Below, piece after piece: positions 27,995 through 37,350 of a stretch of DNA of 64,000 bases; position 1 is the first letter of the stretch, and the number at the start of each line of letters is the position of its first letter. Position numbers and translations under genes: made by a program. The stretch spans positions 372,001-436,000 of the forward strand of contig CAWFPJ010000035.1 in assembly GCA_963817515.1 (NCBI GenBank), written 5' to 3'. The notes beneath the pieces were generated by a model that saw only the letters and a list, made by a program, of their open reading frames with translations, searched no databases and was not told the origin of the DNA. The stretch comes from DATMNI01 sp963817515. Its GTDB lineage: Bacteria > Acidobacteriota > Terriglobia > Bryobacterales > Bryobacteraceae.

Positions 27995-29404
27995 TTAAGC
28001 GCCTACCAGACGCCTGGTGAACTCATTTTCTCCGTGGACGTCGGTGAGACGCATGTCGCGGCTCTGGTAGAGGTATGTGAGCCGCGTGTGATCCATCCCG
28101 ATCAGCCGGAGGATGGTGGCGTTCACGTCATGAACATTGTAGGGCGAATCCGCGGGCCGCAAGCCGAAATCGTCACTTGAGCCGAGCACCTGTCCGCCAT
28201 GAATTCCCGCGCCTGCCATCCACATGCTGAAAACATAGGGATGATGATCGCGGCCCTTGGTCCCCTCGGCCAGCGGTGTGCGGCCGAACTCACTGTTCCA
28301 GACCACTAGCGTGGAATCGAGCATGCCGCGCGCTTTGAGGTCAGTGAGGAGCGCGGTGATCGGCTGGTCGGTCTTCTTACACATCTTGGTGTGCGAGCCC
28401 TGCAGATCGTTGTGCGCGTCGTCCCAATCCTCACCAATGTTGGTGCCGGAATATAACTGGATGAACCGCACGCCCCGCTCCACCAGCCGTCGTGCCAGGA
28501 GACACTTGCGTCCGAAATCGTCAGTGAGGGTCTCGCCGATGCCGTAGAGTTTCTTGGTGGCCTCTGTCTCCTTAGTGAGGTCAACAGCTTCGGGAGCGGA
28601 ACTCTGCATCCGAAACGCCAGCTCATAGGACGCGATCCGCGCCTCGAGTTCGGAGCCATCCCGATGGCTCATGAGGTGCTGCTGGTTCAACTCCCCGATC
28701 AGGTCGAGAGAATTCCTCTGGGCTTTGGAGGTGATGCCTTTAGGGGACGCAAGGTTCAATACAGGGTAATCTCCGCTGCGAAACACCGTGGCCTGATAGA
28801 CGGCAGGCAGGAAGCCGGAGCTGTAAACTCCCGGTCCCGATTTCATGGCGCCGTCGGACATCACCACGTATGCCGGCAGATTCTGATTCTCGGAGCCCAG
28901 ACCGTAGGCCACCCAGGCGCCCAGGCTCGGCCGGCCCGGAAACTGCGAACCGGAATTGCGCAGATACATGCCCGGGGCATGGTCAAACGCGTCGCCATAA
29001 CACGACCGTATCAGGGCGATCTCATCGGCCTTAGACGCGATGCCCGGGAATAGATCCGAGATCTCCATACCCGACTGGCCGTAGCGCTGGAACTTCCATG
29101 GGCTGCCCCGCATCGGCGCTTTTGCGAAATCGATCCGGTTCGTCTTAAGCCCCTTGGCCATCTCCGCCGAGATGGTCTCGCCGCTGTGTTTGGCCAATTC
29201 GGGTTTGGGGTCGAAGGTGTCCACGTGGCTCACGCCGCCGTGCATGAAAAGATGGATCACGGCTTTGGCGCGCGCCGGAAAATGCGGCGGTTTGGGGGCC
29301 AGCGGATTGTTCGGGCTGTCGGCTTCCAGCATCCCGGCCAATGCCAGGGCGCCAAACCCCCGTCCGGACTGAATCAGCAACTCACGTCTGGAATATGGTT
29401 TCAT
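27995..29404 (-). CDS. DUF1501 protein, Tat-exported sulfatase-fold
   Basis: 469 aa. Twin-arginine signal YSRRELLIQSGRGFGALALA; DUF1501 hallmarks AVIHLFMHGGVSHVDTFDPK, RNSGSQFPGRPSLGAWVAYG, GLKTNRIDFA and a late EFGRTPLAEGTKGRDHHP. The fold belongs to the alkaline phosphatase/sulfatase superfamily but lacks the formylglycine Cys motif; biochemical activity has not been established for the family. It always pairs with a PSCyt1/DUF1549/DUF1553 gene, here 6 bases upstream in the same operon. Confidence 0.93.
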   Translation of the reverse strand: MKPYSRRELLIQSGRGFGALALAGMLEADSPNNPLAPKPPHFPARAKAVIHLFMHGGVSHVDTFDPKPELAKHSGETISAEMAKGLKTNRIDFAKAPMRGSPWKFQRYGQSGMEISDLFPGIASKADEIALIRSCYGDAFDHAPGMYLRNSGSQFPGRPSLGAWVAYGLGSENQNLPAYVVMSDGAMKSGPGVYSSGFLPAVYQATVFRSGDYPVLNLASPKGITSKAQRNSLDLIGELNQQHLMSHRDGSELEARIASYELAFRMQSSAPEAVDLTKETEATKKLYGIGETLTDDFGRKCLLARRLVERGVRFIQLYSGTNIGEDWDDAHNDLQGSHTKMCKKTDQPITALLTDLKARGMLDSTLVVWNSEFGRTPLAEGTKGRDHHPYVFSMWMAGAGIHGGQVLGSSDDFGLRPADSPYNVHDVNATILRLIGMDHTRLTYLYQSRDMRLTDVHGENEFTRRLVGA

Positions 29405-29410
29405 GACAGT

Positions 29411-31780
29411 TCAGTCCACGTAGAGGAATTCGTTGGTATTAAAAAGAACCCGCACCAGTTCCGCAGCCGCGGCTTTCTTCGATCCTAATTCCGCAGTCTG
29501 CCGCTCCAGAAAAGCTTGCACGCCGGGCACTTCGTCCGCCCTGGGTTCGCGGGCATAGATCGCCAGCCACGCCATTTTGACGATCTCGCGAGGGTCCGCG
29601 GCGGCATCGAGTTTTTCGGCCAGACGCGTGGCTTCCTTGACCGTCCACTGACCATTCAGCAGCGTGAGCGATTGCGGCGCGGTATTGCTTTCCATTCGCC
29701 GGGAACAGCTCAAAATGCCGTCGGGGGCGTCAAAACTCTCAAACATCGCGGGCCGGAATGTGCGGCGAACCAGCATATAGATACTGCGCCGCGTGTGCTC
29801 TTCGGTATTCGCGGTGGGCACCCACATTCCGTTAGCGCTCAGGCCGTAGAGCTCTTCGCGCGCCACCTCAGGCACCACCGGGCGCCCCGCCATCTTGAGA
29901 TTCAGCACGCCGGAACTCTGCAACATGCCATCGCGGATCTCTTCGGGCATCAGCCGCCGGCGGTTGAAATGCGAGAGGTAGACGTTATCCGCATCGTGAT
30001 CGACGGCGTCCTGGGATACCTCAGAAGCCTCGCGATACACACTCGACGTCATGATGAGCTTGTGGAGTTTCTTGATCGACCAGCCCTTCTCGACGAACTC
30101 CGTAGTCATCCAGTCCAGCAGTTCGGGATGCGACGGTGGGCCGCCGCGATGGCCGAAATCGCTGGGCGTGGCCACCAGTCCTTTGCCGAAGTGGTATTGC
30201 CAGATCCGGTTGACCATCACGCGCGCGGTGAGAGGATTGTCCTTGCTGCCCACCCAGTTCGCCAGTGCTTTTCGCCGGCCGGTGGAGGTGGCGTCGATGG
30301 GCGGCTCGGGAACGGTACCGCCGCCTAAGGCGCTGAGAAATCCGGCGGGCACTTCTTCGGGCGGGCGTCCATTGTGCCCAGGCAGGTAGGCCTTTGTGGG
30401 CGAGTCGCGGCCCACATCGTGGATTCCCGGAGCGAAGGGCCCGGGTTTATAATTGCGGAACATCTGTACCAACTGCTGTTGAATGGCTTGCAGCTTCTGC
30501 TGGTCTTCCGGCTTCATGGCGGGCGGGGCAGGCGGCGGCGCTCCTTTGCCTCCGTCATTAACAGCATTAGCCGCGGCTGGGGCGCCGCCGCGCCGACCAC
30601 CGCCTGGCTGCGGCAGTGATTGCAACTGATCGCTGATCTCGTACAGCCGCACCTGCCGCCCCACTTCGGCAAGATCGTAACCACGCGCCGGATCGTACTG
30701 CAAAAAAACGCGGGTCTTCTCGGCCGGCTGGAAGATCGCCTGCAGCGCCATATAGTCGCGCTGCGGAATAGGATCGAACTTGTGATCGTGGCAGCGCGCG
30801 CAGCCAACGGTCAATCCCAGGAATACCGATCCGGTGGTATCCACCCAATCGATCAGCGTTTCGACGCGATTGATGTCCTCCACCTTATAAAGCATGTCGC
30901 GGTTGGGGCCTACGGTGTAAAAGCCCGTGCCGCTCATGGAAGCCGGATCGTCCGGATAGAGTTCATCGCCGCCGATCTGTTCCTTCACGAAACGGTCGTA
31001 GGGCTTATCGTTATTAAACGAGTCAATAACATAATCGCGATAGCGCCACGCGTAGAGAAGGTAGGGATCCTGTTCGAACCCTGCGGTGTCCCCGTAACGG
31101 GCCAGGTCAAGCCAGTGGCGCCCCCACTTTTCGCCATACCGGGGGGACGCGAGTAACTCATCGATGAGCTTTTCATACGCGTCCGGCGCCGGATTCGCGA
31201 CGAACGCTTCCACCTGCTGAGCCGTGGGCGGAAGACCGTGCAGGTCGAGATAGGCGCGGCGGATCAATGTTCTGCGGTCGGCCTCCTTCGCCGGCTTGAG
31301 TTTCTGCTGACTCAGTTTGGCTGCGATGAACGCGTCGATGGGGGTGCGCACCCACGGATCCGTAAATGCCGGCACCGGCGGACGTAGCGGCTTTCGGAAT
31401 GACCACCACTCCGGCGTTTGGCTAGAGGCCGCGGGCGCCATTTTCGGCCATGGAGCTCCGCCCGCCACCCAACTTTCGATGGTGGCAATTTCCGCGTCGG
31501 CTAACTTCGGCCCCGGGGGCATGGACAGGTCAGCAGTTCTGCGAATGGCCTGCACCAGCCGGCTCTGCGCCGCGTCGCCCGGGACGATCGCAGGGCCACG
31601 GGCGCCGCCTTGCAGGGTAGCCTCTCGAGAATTCAGCCGCAGGCCGGACTGCGCCAGACTCGCGCCATGGCAACCCCAGCAGCGCTGCTCAAGCACCTTT
31701 ACGCCACGCGAGGCCAGGTCCGCGTCCTGCGCGCAAAGGACCCACGTTGCCAGTATCAGTCCAAACAGCAGCCGACTCAT
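29411..31780 (-). CDS. exported PSCyt1-DUF1549-PSCyt2/DUF1553 cytochrome c protein
   Basis: 789 aa. Signal peptide MSRLLFGLILATWVLC; a first heme site CWGCHG in a PSCyt1 domain (GLRLNSREATLQGG), DUF1549 (PIDAFIAAKLSQQKLKPAKE, AYLDLHGLPPTAQQV) containing a second heme site CARCHDHKFDPI, a low-complexity Pro/Gly/Ala linker (about residues 395-430), and DUF1553 (NPLTARVMVNRIWQYHFGKG, WSIKKLHKLIMTSSVYR). The family was named from Planctomycetes and is plentiful in Solibacter-type acidobacteria, where it is presumed to act in polysaccharide or sulfated-sugar turnover. Pairs with DUF1501. Confidence 0.93.
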   Translation of the reverse strand: MSRLLFGLILATWVLCAQDADLASRGVKVLEQRCWGCHGASLAQSGLRLNSREATLQGGARGPAIVPGDAAQSRLVQAIRRTADLSMPPGPKLADAEIATIESWVAGGAPWPKMAPAASSQTPEWWSFRKPLRPPVPAFTDPWVRTPIDAFIAAKLSQQKLKPAKEADRRTLIRRAYLDLHGLPPTAQQVEAFVANPAPDAYEKLIDELLASPRYGEKWGRHWLDLARYGDTAGFEQDPYLLYAWRYRDYVIDSFNNDKPYDRFVKEQIGGDELYPDDPASMSGTGFYTVGPNRDMLYKVEDINRVETLIDWVDTTGSVFLGLTVGCARCHDHKFDPIPQRDYMALQAIFQPAEKTRVFLQYDPARGYDLAEVGRQVRLYEISDQLQSLPQPGGGRRGGAPAAANAVNDGGKGAPPPAPPAMKPEDQQKLQAIQQQLVQMFRNYKPGPFAPGIHDVGRDSPTKAYLPGHNGRPPEEVPAGFLSALGGGTVPEPPIDATSTGRRKALANWVGSKDNPLTARVMVNRIWQYHFGKGLVATPSDFGHRGGPPSHPELLDWMTTEFVEKGWSIKKLHKLIMTSSVYREASEVSQDAVDHDADNVYLSHFNRRRLMPEEIRDGMLQSSGVLNLKMAGRPVVPEVAREELYGLSANGMWVPTANTEEHTRRSIYMLVRRTFRPAMFESFDAPDGILSCSRRMESNTAPQSLTLLNGQWTVKEATRLAEKLDAAADPREIVKMAWLAIYAREPRADEVPGVQAFLERQTAELGSKKAAAAELVRVLFNTNEFLYVD

Positions 31781-31995
31781 CAGTGCTAACTAGTTTACAC
31801 CCGTCAATGTTATGCAGAAAGGGGGCTTCGGTTCAGCAGGAGGGATGCCAGATTCAACCTCCGATGTCAGTCATCGTACAACGAGGAAGTTTGCTGTCGA
31901 GGCGTTTGGTAATTTTGCGTAAATTGTCCGGCGGTTTCGTGGTCGCGCATACGGTTTACAGGTTTCGATTTGGCCAACGTTATGTAACATGAGAG

Positions 31996-32751
31996 ATGCT
32001 CAATCCCCTCAAACGCGCGATCTCCGATGGCCTGTCTCGAATGGGTTATCAGGTTCACCGCGTGCCTGGAACCGGGTCTTCCATCTACGAGCCGGTAACG
32101 CCTCTGGCCACCTATGCGCCGTGGAGCGCTGACCCTGAATTCGAGCTCGCGTTTCGCACTATCAGGCCGAACACCTTGGTGGATATGTATCGTTGTTGGG
32201 AACTGTGGACCCTTCTGGAACAGACCGCAGCTCTGAACGGTGGCATCCTCGAGGTGGGAGTCTGGAGAGGCGGCACGGGAGCGCTGCTGGGCACAAAAGC
32301 GAAGCTATGCGGCATATCCGACCCTGTGTACCTGTGCGACACCTTCGAAGGCGTGGTTAAAGCCGGATCGAACGATCCCCGATACACGGGCGGCGAGCAT
32401 TCAGACACTTCACAGCGCATGGTGGAAGAACTGCTCGGCAAGCTCAGCCTGGACAATGTGCGCATTCTCCAGGGCATTTTTCCCGATGCCACGGGCCACC
32501 TGATTCCCGAAAGCGCCGGGTTCCGATTCTGCCACATTGATGTGGACGTCTACCAATCGGCCAAAGAAGTGTTTCGTTGGGTCTGGCCCCGAATGGCCGA
32601 GGGCGGCATTGTCGTTTTCGACGATTACGGCTTCTTCACTTGTGAGGGGATCGCTACGTTTGTCGATCAGGAGCTTCGGAAACAACCCGGGCTGGTGGTG
32701 CTGCACAACCTTAACGGGCATGCCGTCGTCGTAAAGACCGCCGCTAATTGA
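31996..32751 (+). CDS. TylF/MycF-type SAM-dependent O-methyltransferase
   Basis: 251 aa. SAM-binding Rossmann segment ILEVGVWRGGTGALLG, then VYLCDTFEGV (motif II with the acidic residue) and CHIDVDVYQSAKEV plus IVVFDDYGFFTCEG, the Asp-rich metal-binding part of macrocin O-methyltransferase family PF05711. TylF methylates a deoxysugar hydroxyl on tylosin; homologues outside antibiotic clusters methylate surface sugars. It stands alone, so its substrate is unknown. Confidence 0.87.
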   Translation: MLNPLKRAISDGLSRMGYQVHRVPGTGSSIYEPVTPLATYAPWSADPEFELAFRTIRPNTLVDMYRCWELWTLLEQTAALNGGILEVGVWRGGTGALLGTKAKLCGISDPVYLCDTFEGVVKAGSNDPRYTGGEHSDTSQRMVEELLGKLSLDNVRILQGIFPDATGHLIPESAGFRFCHIDVDVYQSAKEVFRWVWPRMAEGGIVVFDDYGFFTCEGIATFVDQELRKQPGLVVLHNLNGHAVVVKTAAN

Positions 32752-32877
32752 GACAGGCAGAGTGGCGCGCCCGGAGAAGCATAGACGGTTCCGCAGCAGA
32801 GGAGGCGTTCGCCGATTGGCTTGACGATACCGCAGGCGAGAAACTGCAGGCGAACCGCCCAATGTCACTTAGTTTTC

Positions 32878-32951
32878 GGTAGCGCCGGCAATCTTGTTGC
32901 CGGTGCCGGCTGCCGAATAAACCCACCGGCAACAAGATTGCCGGCGCTACC
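32878..32951. repeat. perfect 28-bp inverted repeat with 18-base spacer
   Basis: Left arm 32878-32905 begins GGTAGCGCCGGCAATC; right arm 32924-32951 is its exact reverse complement. The spacer holds CCGGCTGCCGAATAAACC. Each arm itself contains GCCGGCAA...TTGCCGG, so the element is a nested palindrome of REPIN/MITE-like form. Flanks add further A-T and G-T pairs. Confidence 0.9.
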
Positions 32952-33182
32952 GGGAAAGCTCGTTACTGGTTCACTTGGTATTCGGTGTAACAGATCTCCA
33001 GTGGTTGTCCGAGTTTGGGAAAACTATGCGGCATTCGGCGAAGCCGCCTGCGCCACCAAGACTGGGGAGCATGGGATGACGACGGATTGAACCTCGCGAA
33101 ACGAATCCACCCGACGCGTCACCACCCTATGTAAACCTCTCCTGCGGTTCGTCATCGGCGATAATCGCACACCTAAAATTGC

Positions 33183-33211
33183 TTGCATATTCAGACTGAC
33201 GGTCTTAATAT
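33183..33211 (+). promoter_or_regulatory. possible sigma-70 promoter for the TonB receptor
   Basis: TTGCAT at 33183-33188, a 17-base spacer, TAATAT at 33206-33211. Moderate match to both hexamers in a locally AT-rich stretch in front of the receptor gene. Confidence 0.35.
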
Positions 33212-33381
33212 CGTTAAAGTAGTTGCCAGGGGTTGATCGTTTGACGGCTTAAACGACGGCCAGCATTGCAATTGTTTTTTCCGGGTTCTCGTCCCAGTTC
33301 GACATACGTTTCGTCTCCGACCGACGGCTATTAGTTTTTTTGTTCGTAAATTTTCTTATCCGTAATTTAAGGACACGACGA

Positions 33382-36300
33382 ATGAAGATCAATTTCGGCG
33401 GAAAACCGTTCACTGCACTCTTGCATTGCAGTTTGCTGATTCTTTCGACTGCGACCGGATTGCGGGCCGACGTAACGGGGGCAATCCTGGGGACGGCGAC
33501 AGATTCGTCGGCGGCAGTGCTGCCGGGCGTTTCGGTTGTAGCGACCAATTTAGAAAATAACGCAAGCCACAAAACTGTAACCGACGGTGCCGGTCAATAT
33601 CGTTTTCTGGCTTTGCCGGTCGGAAGGTATAAGGTAGAAGCGACGCTCACGGGCTTCCAGAAATTCCTGGAGGTCGGAATTGACCTGACTGTGAACGAGC
33701 AACGCCGCCTGGACATCGTTCTACCCGTCGGTAGCGTGCAAGAGGAGGTCCAGGTAAGCGCCGCGACGCTGCAGGTGGAATCCACCAGCAGCCAATTGGG
33801 CTCGGTGATTGATGGAAGGCAGATGTTGGACATGCCGCTGAATGGCCGCAGCTTCATCGATCTGCTGGGTCTGCAGGCTGGAGTAGCACCGGTATCCTCG
33901 GGCACAATCACTAACAAGACAGTGTCTGGTGAACTTGCCTCGGGCAACATTTCCGTGAACGGGCAGCGGGAGGCGTCGAATGCCTTTCTGGTGAACGGAG
34001 GAGACGTCAGTAACGGCCGGACCATGGGGACGGCGATCATTCCGAACATCGATTCCGTGGCTGAGTTCCGGCTGATCACCAACAGCTTTGACGCCGAATA
34101 TGGCCGCTTCAGCGGCGCTATTATGAACGCCATTACGAAGTCCGGTACGAACGGTTTCCATGGCGCGGCGTTTGAGTTTCTGCGGAATGACGATCTGGAT
34201 GCCAGGGGCTTCTTCGATCCGAAGAAGGGCGCGTTCAAGCGGAATCAGTTCGGATACGCAGTGGGTGGGCCGATCCTCAAGAACAAGGTCTTTTGGTTCA
34301 CTGACTATCAGGGAACGCGCGAAGTACTGGGTATTTCTACCGGAAATCTTCAGGTGCCCAGTGTCGCCCAGCGCGCCGGGGACTTCTCTGCCCAGCCCAA
34401 CGCCTTCATCATCGCCGGGCAGCCCGCGACCGTAAACGGCCCTTACTGGGCGCAAGTGCTCAGCGGCCGGCTGGGCTACACCGTCAGCAGCGGCGAACCC
34501 TACGGCATGCCGGGTTGCACGACGACGGCGGCCTGTGTCTTTCCAGGCAATATTATCCCGCAAGCCGCGTTTGCTCCCACGACGGGTCCGCTGTTGAAAT
34601 ATATTCCGCTTCCCAACACCGGTACGAATACCCTGGCGTCCGCCGGTGCGAACCAAGTGACTAACGACGATAAAGCAGGCCAGCGGATCGACGTTGTGGG
34701 GAACAAAAAATCCGGGAGTTTTTCTATTTATTACGTATTCGACGATTCGTCTGTTACGAGTCCATTGTCGGGCAACTCTACGCCTGGGTTTCCCACGGGG
34801 ACATTTACGCGAGCGCAACAAGCCGTGCTGAGTAACATTCATGTGTTCGGACCGACGGCCGTCAACGAAGCCCGCGTCAGCTTCATGCGCACATCGGTGG
34901 TTACCAACGGGGCGGTGAATGGCAACGGCGTTACGCTGTCGAGCCTGGGATTTTTGGAAGGCAGCGGCTTGGGAATTTTTCCAGTGAATGACGCGGTGCC
35001 CAGGCTGAGCTTCAATAACTTCGGCACTGGCCCGGGGGGCATTTCGGGACAGCCGGCCAATACCTGGGCCCTCTCCGATAGCTTCTCCAAGGTTGTCGGA
35101 AAGCATAGCTTGAAATTTGGCGCCAACTGGAGTTATCTCCAGGTCAACGACAGGAACGTTCCCGGATCTGCGACCTTCAGTTTCAATGGTTCGGAATCGG
35201 GCAGCGACATCGCCGACTTCCTGCTGGGAGCGCCGAGCCAGTACGTTCAGAGCGGCGCTCAAGCCCTGGACTCCCGAACCCGATATACCGGCATTTTCGC
35301 TCAGGATTCGTTCCGCGTGACTCCCAATCTGACTTTGAACTACGGCTTACGCTGGGAGGCCAGCATGCCATGGTACGACACGCAGGATAGAATCGAGACG
35401 CTGATTCCCGGTGAGCAGTCCACTCAGTTCCCCACGGCTCCGACAGGTTGGGTCGTGCCCGGGGATCCGCATGTGCCGCGTACGCTCGCGCCCACCGATT
35501 ATAAGGAATTCGGCCCCCGTTTCGGGCTGGCTTATTCGCCGAGTAATTCCGGGGGACTTCTAGGCAAGATTTTCGGTGGCCCGGGTAAGAGCAGCATCCG
35601 AGCCTCATTCGGGATCTTCTACACGGCGATTCAGGACGAAACGTTGTTTGATATCGTAGCCGATGCGCCCTATGGCCAGTTCTGGGTATCGGCGGCACCG
35701 CCTATTATGCAGACGCCTTTCCTGACGCGATCGGACGGAAGCTCCCAAGGCGGGAATCATTTTCCATTCGCATTCCCCACTCCAGGCCACGCGGCGTCGC
35801 TCGATTACTCGCAGTTCCTGCCTATCGGGGGCTCGCCGGGCTACTGGTATCAGAATCGCCAGCCTTACGCTGAGCATTTCAACCTGACTCTGCAGAGAGC
35901 GCTCGGGACTAAGACAGTCATGACCATAGCCTATGTAGGAACTGAAGGCCATAAGTTGCTTACACAAGTAGAGGCTAATCCTGGGAATGCCGCTCTGTGT
36001 TTAAGCCTGCGGGGATCGGGAGTGAAAGCTGGCACTGTACAGTGCGGTCCGAATGGCGAGAACACGACTTACACCCTGCCGGATGGTTCTCAGGTATTTG
36101 GAACCCGCGGACCGTTCGGTGATGCTTTCACCAGCGACAGTTACCAGATAAACGCGGCGAACTCCAGTTACAATTCCTTTCAAGGAACTCTGCAGCGCAA
36201 AGCTGGTGACTTCACTTTTCTGGCTGCCTATACATTTTCCAAGTCCATCGACGACGCCTCAGGCTATCAGAACGTTAGCGGCGGCAATACCAGGGCCCAG

Positions 36301-36885
36301 ACCAATTTCACTAACTATCGCTTGAGCCGGAGCTTGTCGGCATTCAATATTCCGAACAACTTTGTTATCAGCTACTCGTACGCGCTCCCGCTGGACCGGG
36401 GGCTGCGCGCGCTGCCCAGGCGGCTGACGCAAGGCTGGAGCATCACGGGTATCACGCGATTCGCGGACGGTTTCCCGGTGTCCATTTTGCAGAGCGGGGA
36501 TCGATCGCTGGTCGGCTCCGCCGGCACCGATGTTCCAAATTTCGTAGGCCCTCTAACCGTTCAGAATCCCAGGTCGCCCGGACCCAGTGGACCGAACGAA
36601 TACTTCAACGCAAGCGCCTTTGCATCGGGTCCGCTGGGCGGATTCGGAAATTCGAGCAATCGATTCTTCAACGGCCCCGGCTTCAGCAATTGGGATATGT
36701 CGCTGCATAAGAATACTACGCTGCGTGAGGGTATGATGATTCAGTTCCGCGGCGAATTCTTCAACGTGTTTAATCACGCCCAGTTCCTGAATCCGAATGG
36801 GAATTTCAGCAGCAGCCTGTTCGGCTACGTGACCGCAGCGCGCAGCCCGCGCATCGGACAGATGAGCTTGAAATTCCTCTTTTGA
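33382..36885 (+). CDS. Oar-like TonB-dependent outer-membrane receptor
   Basis: 1,167 aa from ATG 33382 (AAGGA at 33369-33373); 14 further codons are open upstream. Signal peptide near ALLHCSLLILSTATGLRA. A carboxypeptidase-regulatory-like beta-sandwich follows (ADVTGAILGTATDSSAAVLP, GRYKVEATLTGF), then the plug (MPLNGRSFIDLLGLQAG; SVAEFRLITNSFDAEYGRFS) and a long beta-barrel ending SLKFLF with the C-terminal Phe used for BAM recognition. Such receptors are highly expanded in acidobacteria and import large substrates, probably oligosaccharides. No SusD partner is present, as is usual in this phylum. Intact over 3.5 kb. Confidence 0.93.
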   Translation: MKINFGGKPFTALLHCSLLILSTATGLRADVTGAILGTATDSSAAVLPGVSVVATNLENNASHKTVTDGAGQYRFLALPVGRYKVEATLTGFQKFLEVGIDLTVNEQRRLDIVLPVGSVQEEVQVSAATLQVESTSSQLGSVIDGRQMLDMPLNGRSFIDLLGLQAGVAPVSSGTITNKTVSGELASGNISVNGQREASNAFLVNGGDVSNGRTMGTAIIPNIDSVAEFRLITNSFDAEYGRFSGAIMNAITKSGTNGFHGAAFEFLRNDDLDARGFFDPKKGAFKRNQFGYAVGGPILKNKVFWFTDYQGTREVLGISTGNLQVPSVAQRAGDFSAQPNAFIIAGQPATVNGPYWAQVLSGRLGYTVSSGEPYGMPGCTTTAACVFPGNIIPQAAFAPTTGPLLKYIPLPNTGTNTLASAGANQVTNDDKAGQRIDVVGNKKSGSFSIYYVFDDSSVTSPLSGNSTPGFPTGTFTRAQQAVLSNIHVFGPTAVNEARVSFMRTSVVTNGAVNGNGVTLSSLGFLEGSGLGIFPVNDAVPRLSFNNFGTGPGGISGQPANTWALSDSFSKVVGKHSLKFGANWSYLQVNDRNVPGSATFSFNGSESGSDIADFLLGAPSQYVQSGAQALDSRTRYTGIFAQDSFRVTPNLTLNYGLRWEASMPWYDTQDRIETLIPGEQSTQFPTAPTGWVVPGDPHVPRTLAPTDYKEFGPRFGLAYSPSNSGGLLGKIFGGPGKSSIRASFGIFYTAIQDETLFDIVADAPYGQFWVSAAPPIMQTPFLTRSDGSSQGGNHFPFAFPTPGHAASLDYSQFLPIGGSPGYWYQNRQPYAEHFNLTLQRALGTKTVMTIAYVGTEGHKLLTQVEANPGNAALCLSLRGSGVKAGTVQCGPNGENTTYTLPDGSQVFGTRGPFGDAFTSDSYQINAANSSYNSFQGTLQRKAGDFTFLAAYTFSKSIDDASGYQNVSGGNTRAQTNFTNYRLSRSLSAFNIPNNFVISYSYALPLDRGLRALPRRLTQGWSITGITRFADGFPVSILQSGDRSLVGSAGTDVPNFVGPLTVQNPRSPGPSGPNEYFNASAFASGPLGGFGNSSNRFFNGPGFSNWDMSLHKNTTLREGMMIQFRGEFFNVFNHAQFLNPNGNFSSSLFGYVTAARSPRIGQMSLKFLF

Positions 36886-36890
36886 TTGGT

Positions 36891-37350
36891 TTAAGGAGAT
36901 TGTCTGCCAGGAGCGTTCGGCCTGCGTTCCTGGTGGAGCCTCCGCTTGGCAGTAAACCCAACGATCCGCTATCAGGAAATTGATGGGGGCGCAGATCGCG
37001 ATCGCTGCTACTGCCGATGGCCAGGGGGGAGCCTTGAGCTGTTGCACCAACCAGTAGGCCAGCATGGTATTCCCTGCGAGCGATACCATGCCGTTAGCGG
37101 CGTGGAAGCGCCACAGCCGGACGAGCCTTTGCCGAAGCCCGGCAGCCCCGCGATCGCGCCATGTGAATCGCTCATGCCATAAGAAGTTATTCAACAGCAC
37201 TATCTCCACTGCGATCGGCATGGCCGCGACTTCTCGCAGGTGAAAGCTTTCGATCAGGAGATTGAAGAGAATTACCTGCAGCACGGCACCTAGCAGGCCG
37301 ATCAGGCTGAACCTGCCGAACCGCACGCATGGCTGGCCGGCCCCCATCAT
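36891..37350 (-). CDS. GtrA-like small membrane protein (probable frameshift near its end)
   Basis: GtrA family members are four-helix membrane proteins implicated in moving polyprenyl-phosphate-linked sugars. The body shows the family pattern: RFSLIGLLGAVLQVILFN, VLLNNFLWHERFTW, LWRFHAANGMVSLAGN and INFLIADRWV. In the raw frame the ORF runs to 36553, giving 265 aa and overlapping the receptor gene antisense by 333 bases with nonsense sequence. One base less at about 36952-36959 gives a basic tail (AKRRLHQERRP) and a TAA at 36891-36893, a normal 152-aa GtrA, clear of the receptor stop. ATGA overlap with the upstream gene. Confidence 0.8.
36907..36933. terminator. possible hairpin at the convergent receptor/GtrA ends
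   Basis: CCAGGAGCG (36907-36915) pairs with CGTTCCTGG (36925-36933): nine pairs including one G-T, nine-base loop. Lies 22 bases after the receptor stop; no T-run, so termination is uncertain. Confidence 0.3.

Larger units (their letters stand above)
32752..33381. other. long intergenic region with palindrome and receptor promoter
   Basis: No protein-like ORF. Holds a 28-bp-arm palindrome (32878-32951) and a plausible promoter for the TonB receptor (33183-33211). The roughly 170-base leader before the receptor start contains AT-rich segments but no recognised riboswitch. Confidence 0.5.

Noticed and set aside
33721..35262. 513-codon open frame on the minus strand opposite the TonB receptor
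   Set aside because: It is antisense to a gene with clear domains and motifs; composition is Arg/His/Val-rich as expected from a shadow frame in G+C-rich DNA. No Shine-Dalgarno or recognisable domain.
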